DNA of 64,000 nt, from assembly GCF_000281085.1 (NCBI RefSeq), contig NZ_JH767532.1:26433-90432 (forward strand), given 5' to 3'. The DNA comes from Catenovulum agarivorans YM01. Its GTDB lineage: Bacteria > Pseudomonadota > Gammaproteobacteria > Enterobacterales > Alteromonadaceae. Made by a program: the position numbers and the translations under genes. Below are positions 1 through 6,556 of this stretch, piece by piece. The notes below the pieces were generated by a model. That model made no database searches, was not told the DNA's origin, and was given only the letters and a program-made list of their open reading frames with translations. How positions within the stretch are numbered: position 1 is the first letter of the stretch; each line of letters opens with the position of its first letter.

Positions 1-285
1 TCGATGCAAACGCCTGCAATTTTGCTGGTTGTTGCAGATAATCAAGTTCGTAATTCTTTGGTTGCTAAGCAGCAAGGCTGGGTTGAGTTGTTAGATTGTC
101 GGGATGGATTGCCGGACGATGAGTTGGTTTGCTTAATTAACAATATGTGCAATGGTGATTGGTTAGTTAAATATCAGCGTATTTTGGAACTTCAGCAGGG
201 GTTGTCTAAACCTATTGCTAAAGGGGCTGAGAATGTGTTGATTCGGTTGTTGTCAAAAGTTGATAAAAGCTTAGTCGAATGCTGA
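1..285 (+). CDS. pseG: PseG-like nucleotide-sugar hydrolase, C-terminal part only
   Basis: The reading frame is open from the left edge, so the gene is cut by the window and only about 94 C-terminal residues are seen. They resemble the end of the GT-B-like PseG family, which removes UDP from an altrosamine intermediate in pseudaminic acid synthesis: a hydrophobic strand followed by ADNQ, then a helix, and a late KGAENV segment similar to the G-A-E/Q-R-V near PseG C-termini. The neighbouring PseH-like acetyltransferase, Maf protein and flagellin fit a flagellin-glycan role. The last codons and the stop lie inside the left arm of a palindromic repeat. The family call rests on a short fragment and is moderate; another GT-B sugar enzyme is possible. 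Confidence 0.6.
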   Translation, partial: SMQTPAILLVVADNQVRNSLVAKQQGWVELLDCRDGLPDDELVCLINNMCNGDWLVKYQRILELQQGLSKPIAKGAENVLIRLLSKVDKSLVEC

Positions 286-376
286 TTTTCTAAAACTTCT
301 TTATCAGGGATGATAAAGCAGAGCGCCCAGGGATTGGGTTTACAGCGTTTTTAGAAAATTATGCTTCGACTCAGCT
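268..376 (+). repeat. Palindromic GGA-hairpin repeat, copy A1
   Basis: Two arms of about 28 bases (268-296 and 347-376) pair imperfectly and enclose two hairpins: TTTATCA-GGGA-TGATAAA (300-317) and CCCA-GGGAT-TGGG. The hairpins are separated by GAGCG and followed by CAGCG. The same layout recurs in the other repeats of this window with different stem sequences. The left arm includes the PseG stop codon. Confidence 0.85.
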
Positions 377-401
377 TGTTTGCACTTACTCACGGTGCAA
401 C

Positions 402-516
402 AAGAAGATGAATAGGGTATTAGGTTCAAAACCGCTGCAAGCCATCCATGGCCCGCTCTCAAACGGTATCCCTACCGATTGGAAGTTTTGAACCTAACAC
501 TCCTATTCACCTTCTT
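402..516 (-). repeat. Palindromic GGA-hairpin repeat, copy B1 (reverse orientation)
   Basis: Arms of about 30 bases (402-431 and 487-516) are inverted repeats. Read on the minus strand the core has a hairpin GGTA-GGGA-TACC (plus-strand 465-476), GAGAGC, a hairpin GCCA-TGGA-TGGC (441-452) and GCAGCG. This is the same arrangement as copies A and C with unrelated stem sequences. Confidence 0.8.
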
Positions 517-578
517 TAAATTGGCTGCACAGTTGTATTGAAGTGTTTGGTTGTGTAAACCGAAGGTAACTGTGCAAC

Positions 579-692
579 AAGAAGATGAATAGGGTATTAG
601 GTTCAAAACCGCTGCAAGGCCATCCATGGCCCGCTCTCAAACGGTATCCCTACCGATTGGACGTTTTGAACCTAACACGCCTATCCATCTTC
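579..692 (-). repeat. Palindromic GGA-hairpin repeat, copy B2 (reverse orientation)
   Basis: Nearly identical to copy B1 but with a one-base-longer inner stem (GGCCATCCATGGCC at 618-631) and a few compensating or neutral arm changes. The hairpin GGTATCCCTACC lies at 643-654. It is preceded by the same TGTGCAACAAG flank as B1, so the repeated unit extends slightly beyond the arms. Confidence 0.8.
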
Positions 693-767
693 ATTAAATT
701 AGCTGCATTGGCATCGAAAACTAGTATTGCGATCGTATTTCTAACAGCGCTAAAGAAGTTAGATAAA

Positions 768-876
768 AGCGTACTTGAATGCTGATTTTCTAAAACTTCT
801 TTATCAGGGACGATAAAGCAGAGCGCCCAGGGATTGGGTTTACAGCGTTTTTAGAAAATTATGCTTCAAGGGGGCT
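768..876 (+). repeat. Palindromic GGA-hairpin repeat, copy A2
   Basis: Close copy of A1. In the arms GTCGAA/TTCGAC of A1 is replaced by CTTGAA/TTCAAG, so both sides changed together. The first hairpin reads TTTATC-AGGGAC-GATAAA and the second CCCA-GGGAT-TGGG. The sequence outside the left arm (AGTTAGATAAAAG) also resembles the last coding bases of the PseG-like gene. Confidence 0.85.
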
Positions 877-939
877 TGATTACACCGTTCTGACCGCGGT
901 TACCTTGTGCGGTACAAATTAGGTATTAAATTCAAAACT

Positions 940-1500
940 ATGAGAAAAGTATTAACAGGCTATGCAATAGAGTTGATTCCAGTCAGCCGAGAAAATTTTC
1001 AACTATTACGCGAATGGCGCAATCAAGATGATATTCGCACGCAAATGGGTGATACCGCACTGATCTCTGCAGAGCAGCACCAAAATTGGTTTGATAAAAT
1101 AGAACGCAGTCAGCAACAGTTGCATTACATCATTCAATATAAACAACAGCTTATTGGCTCAATAAACGTGCGTAGTTCAGACGGATTAGATCTAACTGAC
1201 TGCAAATTAGCCGAAGTTGGTTTATATATCGCCACACCAGAATACCGCAACAACATGTTAGCGTTCGCACCGTCGTTATTACTCAATGATTATCTGTTTG
1301 AACAATTGCAAATTATTGAATTGAAAAGTAAAGTGCGTAGCAGCAATGCGGCAGCGTTAAAATATAATCAAGCTTTGGGGTACCAACTCTCCCCAATAGC
1401 TGATGATAATGAATTTATAGAAATTAGTTTGACTGCCGATAACTATAAAAAAGCGACTCAAATGGTTAAGCGTTTATTAAGTCGCAACCGTTCAAATTAG
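940..1500 (+). CDS. GNAT acetyltransferase, PseH-like
   Basis: A GNAT-fold N-acetyltransferase of about 186 residues, with an N-terminal IELIPVSRENFQLLREWRN segment typical of PseH-like and RimJ-like enzymes, a central beta strand plus AEVGLYI, and a C-terminal AALKYNQALGYQ acetyl-CoA region. PseH acetylates the 4-amino sugar in pseudaminic acid synthesis, the step before PseG, and the PseG-like gene lies upstream. I prefer the ATG at 940. An in-frame GTG at 907 exists, but bases 920-937 (AGGTATTAAATTCAAAAC) look like a decayed arm of repeat B, so the extra residues are probably repeat-derived. The ACP gene follows after 8 bases. The GNAT fold is secure; the substrate is inferred from context. 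Confidence 0.7.
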   Translation: MRKVLTGYAIELIPVSRENFQLLREWRNQDDIRTQMGDTALISAEQHQNWFDKIERSQQQLHYIIQYKQQLIGSINVRSSDGLDLTDCKLAEVGLYIATPEYRNNMLAFAPSLLLNDYLFEQLQIIELKSKVRSSNAAALKYNQALGYQLSPIADDNEFIEISLTADNYKKATQMVKRLLSRNRSN

Positions 1501-1508
1501 GTTTTGTT

Positions 1509-1742
1509 ATGACAGAAATTAACACAGATAAACTAGCCGAAGCTTTTGTTAGTGCATTAGCAATAGATGCCGCAGAAGTTAATGATGAGCTGGCATACAG
1601 CCAACACCCAAAGTGGGATTCGACCGCGCATATGGTGCTGGTGGCTGAGATAGAAGCGGCTTTTGGTATTATGTTGGATACCGACGATATCATTGATATG
1701 AGTTCTTTTGCCAAGGCAAAAGAGATTGTGGCTAAGTACTAA
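1509..1742 (+). CDS. Acyl carrier protein
   Basis: A 77-residue acidic protein with the acyl-carrier layout of four helices and a phosphopantetheine attachment serine at residue 38 in the motif WDST, where DSL is usual. It would hold acyl groups as thioesters for the neighbouring SDR, AMP-ligase, LuxE-like and LuxC-like enzymes. It is not the housekeeping AcpP, whose sequence and fab-operon context differ. It is transcribed with the upstream acetyltransferase gene (8-base gap) and separated from the SDR gene by about 205 bases that hold repeat C. ACP identity is well supported; the acyl chain carried is unknown. Confidence 0.85.
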   Translation: MTEINTDKLAEAFVSALAIDAAEVNDELAYSQHPKWDSTAHMVLVAEIEAAFGIMLDTDDIIDMSSFAKAKEIVAKY

Positions 1743-1779
1743 GATTGCTCGTCGACCGAATATAGCACAATGGTTAAAA

Positions 1780-1890
1780 GTGGTGGTGGGGTATTAATTG
1801 GGAGCAAAACCTCTTTTTCAGGGATGAAAAAGCAGAGCGTACAAGGATGTATTTACAGCGTTTTTGCGATAATTAAAACCCCACCTCCAC
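1780..1890 (+). repeat. Palindromic GGA-hairpin repeat, copy C, with a full CsrA-type site
   Basis: Outer arms at 1780-1799 and 1871-1890 pair (GTGG..GGGG against CCCC..CCAC). Inside are TTTTTCA-GGGA-TGAAAAA (1814-1831), GCAGAGCG, TACA-AGGA-TGTA (1840-1851) and TTTACAGCG. Bases 1839-1850 read GTACAAGGATGT, which matches the published CsrA SELEX consensus RUACARGGAUGU at every position. The repeat sits between the ACP and SDR genes. Confidence 0.85.
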
Positions 1891-1947
1891 GTAAACCCCC
1901 AAGTAGGTACACATCCTCTGCTAATATCACTAAACCCAAGAGCCAGC

Positions 1948-2703
1948 ATGCAAACTTTAAATAGTAATAAAACAATTTTAATAACAGGCGCATCAGGCGG
2001 TATAGGATTCGCGAGTGCTAAGCTGTTGGCTCGCGCTGGTTATAGTCTTATTTTACACGGCCGTAATGCCGACAAGTTGGCAGAGGTAAAAGCTCAGCTG
2101 CTAACAACTAATTCAGCTATCCGCATCGAATATTTAACGGCAGATCTAGCCGAAACTGACGTTGTCGCCAGTTTATTTAAACAAGTGCAGCAATTTAAAT
2201 TGCCACTTTATGGTTTAGTACACTGTGCTGGTAGTTTGTACGAAGCACCCTTGATGATGTTAAAACCAGTGGAGATTCACCAACAATTACAACTGCATGT
2301 AACCAGTGCAATTGAGCTTGCTCAATATGCGAGCCGATTTATGCTAAGACAAAAACAAGGCTCTATTGTATTTGTCTCGTCAGTAGTCGCAAACCAAGGT
2401 GCTGCAGGGCAGAGCGTGTATGCTGCGGCAAAATCAGCGCTATCTGGTTTAACTAAAAGTTTAGCGAAAGAGCTAGGCGCTCAAGGTATTCGGGTAAATT
2501 GCGTCTCACCAGGTTTTATTCAAACCGAGTTAGTTGCACACTATAACGAGCAGCAGCAACAATCATTGCAACAACAAACTATGCTCAAACGATTAGGTCA
2601 AGCTGATGATGTAGCTGAGTTAATTGAATTTTTATTATCAGACAAAGCAAGCTACATTACCGCACAAGAGATTGCGGTGGATGGTGGTTTAACTCTGCCA
2701 TAG
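1948..2703 (+). CDS. SDR-family 3-oxoacyl-ACP reductase-like protein (FabG-like)
   Basis: A 251-residue classical short-chain dehydrogenase/reductase. The NAD(P)-binding motif TGASGGIG is at residues 13-20, the catalytic serine lies in FVSS near residue 144, and Tyr158 and Lys162 form YxxxK. The ending AVDGGLTLP is typical of FabG-type enzymes. Next to an ACP gene, reduction of a 3-oxoacyl-ACP is the natural guess, but an NDP-sugar or hydroxyacyl substrate cannot be excluded. It is followed after 30 bases by an AMP-ligase gene. Fold and catalytic residues are clear; the substrate is inferred. Confidence 0.85.
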   Translation: MQTLNSNKTILITGASGGIGFASAKLLARAGYSLILHGRNADKLAEVKAQLLTTNSAIRIEYLTADLAETDVVASLFKQVQQFKLPLYGLVHCAGSLYEAPLMMLKPVEIHQQLQLHVTSAIELAQYASRFMLRQKQGSIVFVSSVVANQGAAGQSVYAAAKSALSGLTKSLAKELGAQGIRVNCVSPGFIQTELVAHYNEQQQQSLQQQTMLKRLGQADDVAELIEFLLSDKASYITAQEIAVDGGLTLP

Positions 2704-2733
2704 CTATATAAAAATAAAATACTGAAAAACAAT

Positions 2734-4269
2734 ATGCATTTTTACAGCTCTCAATATATTCAACAAATTGCACAAAACACGACGAGTCACATTATAGATG
2801 GCAAAACCGGTGTGCAGTTGAACTATGCAGAGTTTGATAAAACCGTTAGCCAAGTCGAAACTGTATTTCAGTTGTTATTTGAGCAACAAGGTAAATGCTT
2901 AGTCGCTATTGAAAGTGACAACAGCCTCAATTGTCTAGTGGTGTATTTTGCGCTTTTACGCAGCCAACATTGTTTGCTGTTGCTAGAAAGTGGCCAAGAC
3001 AAGCTTAAACAGCAACAAATTATCCAAAATTATCAAATAAACTTATTGTTAGATAAAAGCCTGATTAACTCGTTGCTAGCGGCATCAGCCGAGGCTCACA
3101 GCACTAAACAGAGTCTAATCCAACAATTACCACTAAAGTTTTTACCAACACAAACTATTCATCCAGATATCAAATTATTGCTAACAACCAGCGGCTCTAC
3201 TGGCAGTTGCAAATACGTCAAATTAACTGCGGATAACCTGCAAGCGAATTGCCAATCTATCTGTCAATATTTACAACTAACAGCGAATGATTCTGTAGTG
3301 ACGACCTTGCCCATGTTTTACAGTTTTGGTTTGTCGGTTATTCATACTCATATCGCAAGCGGTAGTCAGTTGGTGCTGAGCAATTCAACACCTATGGATA
3401 AAAACTTATGGGCGTTGCTCAAACAATATCAGCCAACGTGTTTATATGGCGTGCCGTTTTTTTATCAAATGTTATTGCGTTTAGGTTTAAAACGTTTGCC
3501 GCTACAGTCGTTAAGATTATTCGCGCAAGCGGGTGGGAGGTTAGATAACTCGTTAATTTTGCAATTGCATGAATATATCCAGCAACAAAATGATGGCTCA
3601 TGCCACAAACAGCTATTTATCATGTATGGGCAAACCGAAGCGACTGCACGTATGGCTTATCTGCAACCGGATAAACTACCAGAAAAAGTCGGCTATATTG
3701 GCCAAGCTATTCCGGGTGGTGAATTTAAACTGGTTAATGATCTAGCTGATCACGCCGATAACCAAGGTAGCAGCATTCAATCAACCCAAGCAGGTGAGTT
3801 GTACTATCGTGGAGGCAATGTGAGTTTAGGTTTAGCACAAAACAGACAAATGCTCGAACAGGTAGAGAAAACCGAATGGTTAGCGACAGGTGATTTAGCC
3901 GAGCTTGATGCCGAAGGCGACTATAAAATAATTGGTCGACTCAAACGTTTTATCAAAATAGTTGGCAAACGGATAAATTTAGACGAAGTAGAAGCTTGGT
4001 TAAGCCAGTCAAATTTAGCTAGAAACTTAACCGAACAAGCTCAAATACTCGCATCAGGTGAAGATGATAAGTTAGTGTTAGTTATGGCAGGCAAATTAGC
4101 AGCAAATCACTTAGAGCAAATTCAGCATCCATTAATTCAATATGCAACTGAATTGTTGTCAGTGCATGCAAGCTACTTACGGGTAGTTCACATAGAGCAA
4201 CTGCCACTTACTGCCAACCACAAAGTTGATTACAACAAATTAAAACAGCAGGTGTTATATGCAAATTGA
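2734..4269 (+). CDS. AMP-dependent acyl synthetase/ligase
   Basis: A 511-residue member of the ANL adenylating family, which activates a carboxylic acid with ATP and passes it to CoA or an ACP phosphopantetheine. The P-loop-like motif is TSGSTGSCK (residues 152-160). Further motifs are YGQTEATARM, then TGDLAELDAEG and the hinge GRLKRFIKIVGKRI, and the C-terminal subdomain has NHKVDYNKLK with the expected lysine. The Cys-Lys-Tyr following the P-loop departs from the common PKGV. The gene overlaps the next by 11 bases, implying translational coupling. With the adjacent ACP it may load an acyl group for the LuxC/LuxE-like enzymes. Substrate unknown. Confidence 0.85.
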   Translation: MHFYSSQYIQQIAQNTTSHIIDGKTGVQLNYAEFDKTVSQVETVFQLLFEQQGKCLVAIESDNSLNCLVVYFALLRSQHCLLLLESGQDKLKQQQIIQNYQINLLLDKSLINSLLAASAEAHSTKQSLIQQLPLKFLPTQTIHPDIKLLLTTSGSTGSCKYVKLTADNLQANCQSICQYLQLTANDSVVTTLPMFYSFGLSVIHTHIASGSQLVLSNSTPMDKNLWALLKQYQPTCLYGVPFFYQMLLRLGLKRLPLQSLRLFAQAGGRLDNSLILQLHEYIQQQNDGSCHKQLFIMYGQTEATARMAYLQPDKLPEKVGYIGQAIPGGEFKLVNDLADHADNQGSSIQSTQAGELYYRGGNVSLGLAQNRQMLEQVEKTEWLATGDLAELDAEGDYKIIGRLKRFIKIVGKRINLDEVEAWLSQSNLARNLTEQAQILASGEDDKLVLVMAGKLAANHLEQIQHPLIQYATELLSVHASYLRVVHIEQLPLTANHKVDYNKLKQQVLYAN

Positions 4270-5353
4270 TGACTATAACAATGCTGCTGTATTTAGCCAG
4301 TTTCCAGTATACGGCTTAAATAGTGTGCAAAAGCAGGCGTTTTTACAACAAAGGTTAAATTGGTTGACCCACCATCATGCAGCACATTGCCCCGAATATG
4401 CACGGCTATTAACTTGTATTGGTGAAGCTAATTCGCCAATGTGTAATATCGAACACATAGAGCAAGTGCCACCAGTCGCAGCTAGGTTATTTAAAGACTA
4501 CGGCCTAAAAAGCATTAAAGATGATGAAGTGTTTCGTTTAATGCGCTCATCTGGTACAAGTGGCCGTCAATCACAAATTTATTTAGACGCTGATTCAGCT
4601 AAATTACAAAGCCAAATTCTGGTGAAAACGCTGCAACATTGGTTAGGCAAACAGCGCAGACCCATGCTGATTATTGATGCGAAAGAAACCATGCAAAATA
4701 AAAACGGCATGAGCGCCCGCGCGGCTGGTTTACAAGGCATGTCTTTTTTTGGTCGCAACCATTGTTACGCGCTTGATGAAAACATGCAGTTGCGTATTGA
4801 TGAGGTTAAAAGTTTTATTGAGCGATATCACAACCAACAAATATTTATTTTTGGTTTTACTTTTATTGTTTGGCAGCAATTTATTCAAGCTTTACAAAGC
4901 TTAGGATTAAAGTTTAACTTGCAGCAGGCGATATTAATTCACGGTGGAGGATGGAAAAAAATGCAGCAGCAAGCCGTGGATGATAAAACTTTTAAACAAC
5001 AAATAAATGCACAACTAGGTGATGTTAGCGTGCATGACTACTATGGCATGGTTGAACAAACCGGCACTATTTATATGCAATGCGAGCATGGTCATTTACA
5101 TTGCCCTGTATGGTCAGATGTAGTAGTGCGTGATATTAACAGCTTGGCACAATTAAAAAATGGCCAACAAGGATTGCTGCAAGTGAACTCAGCGCTACCG
5201 ACCAGTTACCCAGGCCACAGTATCTTAACCGAAGATTTAGCAGTTATTCATGGTGAAGACGACTGCCCATGTGGTCGTTTAGGCAAATATTTTACTTTGC
5301 ATGGCCGAGTGCCAAATTCGCAAGTGAGGGGGTGTAGTGACACATTCTCTTAA
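4259..5353 (+). CDS. LuxE-like acyl-protein synthetase
   Basis: A 364-residue protein resembling LuxE/PaaK-type acyl-activating proteins. It carries RSSGTSGRQSQIY near residue 93 (adenylate-forming P-loop), a central HGGGWKK and a DYYGMVEQTG motif near residue 260, followed by a late CPCGRLG with two cysteines. LuxE activates a fatty acid as acyl-AMP and hands it to the reductase LuxC. The gene overlaps the ligase upstream by 11 bases and the LuxC-like gene downstream by 17 bases, so the pair is probably made together. No luxAB luciferase genes are present, which argues against bioluminescence. Family call good, product unknown. Confidence 0.8.
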   Translation: MQIDDYNNAAVFSQFPVYGLNSVQKQAFLQQRLNWLTHHHAAHCPEYARLLTCIGEANSPMCNIEHIEQVPPVAARLFKDYGLKSIKDDEVFRLMRSSGTSGRQSQIYLDADSAKLQSQILVKTLQHWLGKQRRPMLIIDAKETMQNKNGMSARAAGLQGMSFFGRNHCYALDENMQLRIDEVKSFIERYHNQQIFIFGFTFIVWQQFIQALQSLGLKFNLQQAILIHGGGWKKMQQQAVDDKTFKQQINAQLGDVSVHDYYGMVEQTGTIYMQCEHGHLHCPVWSDVVVRDINSLAQLKNGQQGLLQVNSALPTSYPGHSILTEDLAVIHGEDDCPCGRLGKYFTLHGRVPNSQVRGCSDTFS

Positions 5354-6539
5354 ATTTATCGAAGCGGTTAAATGGCCACTGAAAACTGAGAACTTCGCCA
5401 ACCCTCAAAACAACCTAGCTTGGCAAAACAAGCTGGTTGAGGCAGTTGCAGGCTTTTCGACTTTTATATTAAAACAAGCCGAGCTAAAACAGTTTCCAGA
5501 AATTATCGCGTTAGCTTATTGGTTTAGGCCGGCACATTTAAAACAATTGCAAGCAGAGCAAGTTGCATCCGACAAGGTGCGCCCCCTAGTTGGTAAAACT
5601 GCAGGTAAGGTTTTTCATATAGCACCGGCTAATGTCGATACAGTTTTTTTGTACTCAGCTTTACTGTCGGTTTTATGTGGCAACCAAAATATAGTGCGCA
5701 TCAGTGAGCGTAGTGGTGATATTACCCGCATGCTGGTGGAGCTCTTAAAATTATATTGCCAAAGCCCAACAGGTAAACTGCTCGCTAACTACCTAGCCGT
5801 GGCTGAATATTCAGCGCAACTCGAAAACGTAACCGCGCAACTAAGCCGATGGTGTGATTTAAGGGTAATTTGGGGGGGCGACCAAAGCATAGCCGCAATT
5901 AGCCAAATAGAGCCAAATACCAAACAAATAGAGTTTCCTGACAGATATTCAGTAGCGCTACTGAGCTTAAATAAAGATATTAAACAAACCGCGCAACAGT
6001 TTTTAACCGATGTATTGCCATTTAATCAGCAAGCTTGCTCGTCACCTAAAGCTATTTATTGGTTAAATGTGCCAGAAGAAAAACAACAAGACTTTTGGTC
6101 AAACATAGAAAACTTGCTGCCGAATAGCCGCAACCAACTGACCATGAGCAACAAAGTTGAACAGCATATTCTGCTGCAAAAACTCGCGGTAGAACATGGA
6201 ATTGAATTAGCCAACCATACTGGCAAGTCATTTGCTAAGATAAAAAGCATAGGACCACTAGGCCAATGTAAAGTCAAAAAATTGACAAGTGAAATGTTAG
6301 CTGCCCATTCAGGCAATGGTTTAGTGTTGCAAACTGATATTGATGATGTTGCTGCAATTACTAGTAATGAAAAATTGCAGTCCGTGATTATTGACGACCA
6401 AACCTTGAGTGAGACTTTGTATGTGGGTAAACGCAGCGTGCAAATAGGCCAAGCATTGGCATTTGATACAGTTTGGGATGGGCAGAACTTGCTTGAATGT
6501 TTTATCAACACTACAAGTATTAATAGCCCCAATAGCTAG
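5337..6539 (+). CDS. LuxC-like acyl-CoA/acyl-ACP reductase
   Basis: A 400-residue relative of the LuxC fatty-acyl reductase, an aldehyde-dehydrogenase-fold enzyme that reduces an activated acyl group to an aldehyde through a cysteine thioester. The likely nucleophile is Cys234 in FNQQACSSP. An NADPH-site region lies around GGDQSIAAI. The start is a GTG preceded by GAGGGGG, a strong ribosome-binding site inside the previous gene. The neighbours LuxE-like, AMP-ligase, ACP and SDR suggest one pathway producing an aldehyde or alcohol from an acyl chain, perhaps to decorate a sugar. The final product is inference only. Confidence 0.8.
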   Translation: MTHSLKFIEAVKWPLKTENFANPQNNLAWQNKLVEAVAGFSTFILKQAELKQFPEIIALAYWFRPAHLKQLQAEQVASDKVRPLVGKTAGKVFHIAPANVDTVFLYSALLSVLCGNQNIVRISERSGDITRMLVELLKLYCQSPTGKLLANYLAVAEYSAQLENVTAQLSRWCDLRVIWGGDQSIAAISQIEPNTKQIEFPDRYSVALLSLNKDIKQTAQQFLTDVLPFNQQACSSPKAIYWLNVPEEKQQDFWSNIENLLPNSRNQLTMSNKVEQHILLQKLAVEHGIELANHTGKSFAKIKSIGPLGQCKVKKLTSEMLAAHSGNGLVLQTDIDDVAAITSNEKLQSVIIDDQTLSETLYVGKRSVQIGQALAFDTVWDGQNLLECFINTTSINSPNS

Positions 6540-6556
6540 GAATTAGAGTTTAGATA

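Noticed and set aside
585..785. 66-codon open frame on the plus strand between repeats B2 and A2
   Set aside because: It consists almost entirely of repeat arms and ends in a duplicated tail of the PseG-like gene; no independent domain or ribosome-binding site.
283..876. CRISPR array or integron attC array
   Set aside because: Units are long palindromes in both orientations without uniform spacers or cas genes, and no integrase, attI or RYYYAAC/GTTRRRY core sites were seen.
1770..1964. 64-codon open frame between the ACP and SDR genes
   Set aside because: It runs straight through palindromic repeat C and into the SDR start; composition follows the repeat.
4259..6539. A bioluminescence (lux) operon
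   Set aside because: LuxE- and LuxC-like genes are present, but no luciferase luxA/luxB, luxD or luxG-like gene occurs nearby.
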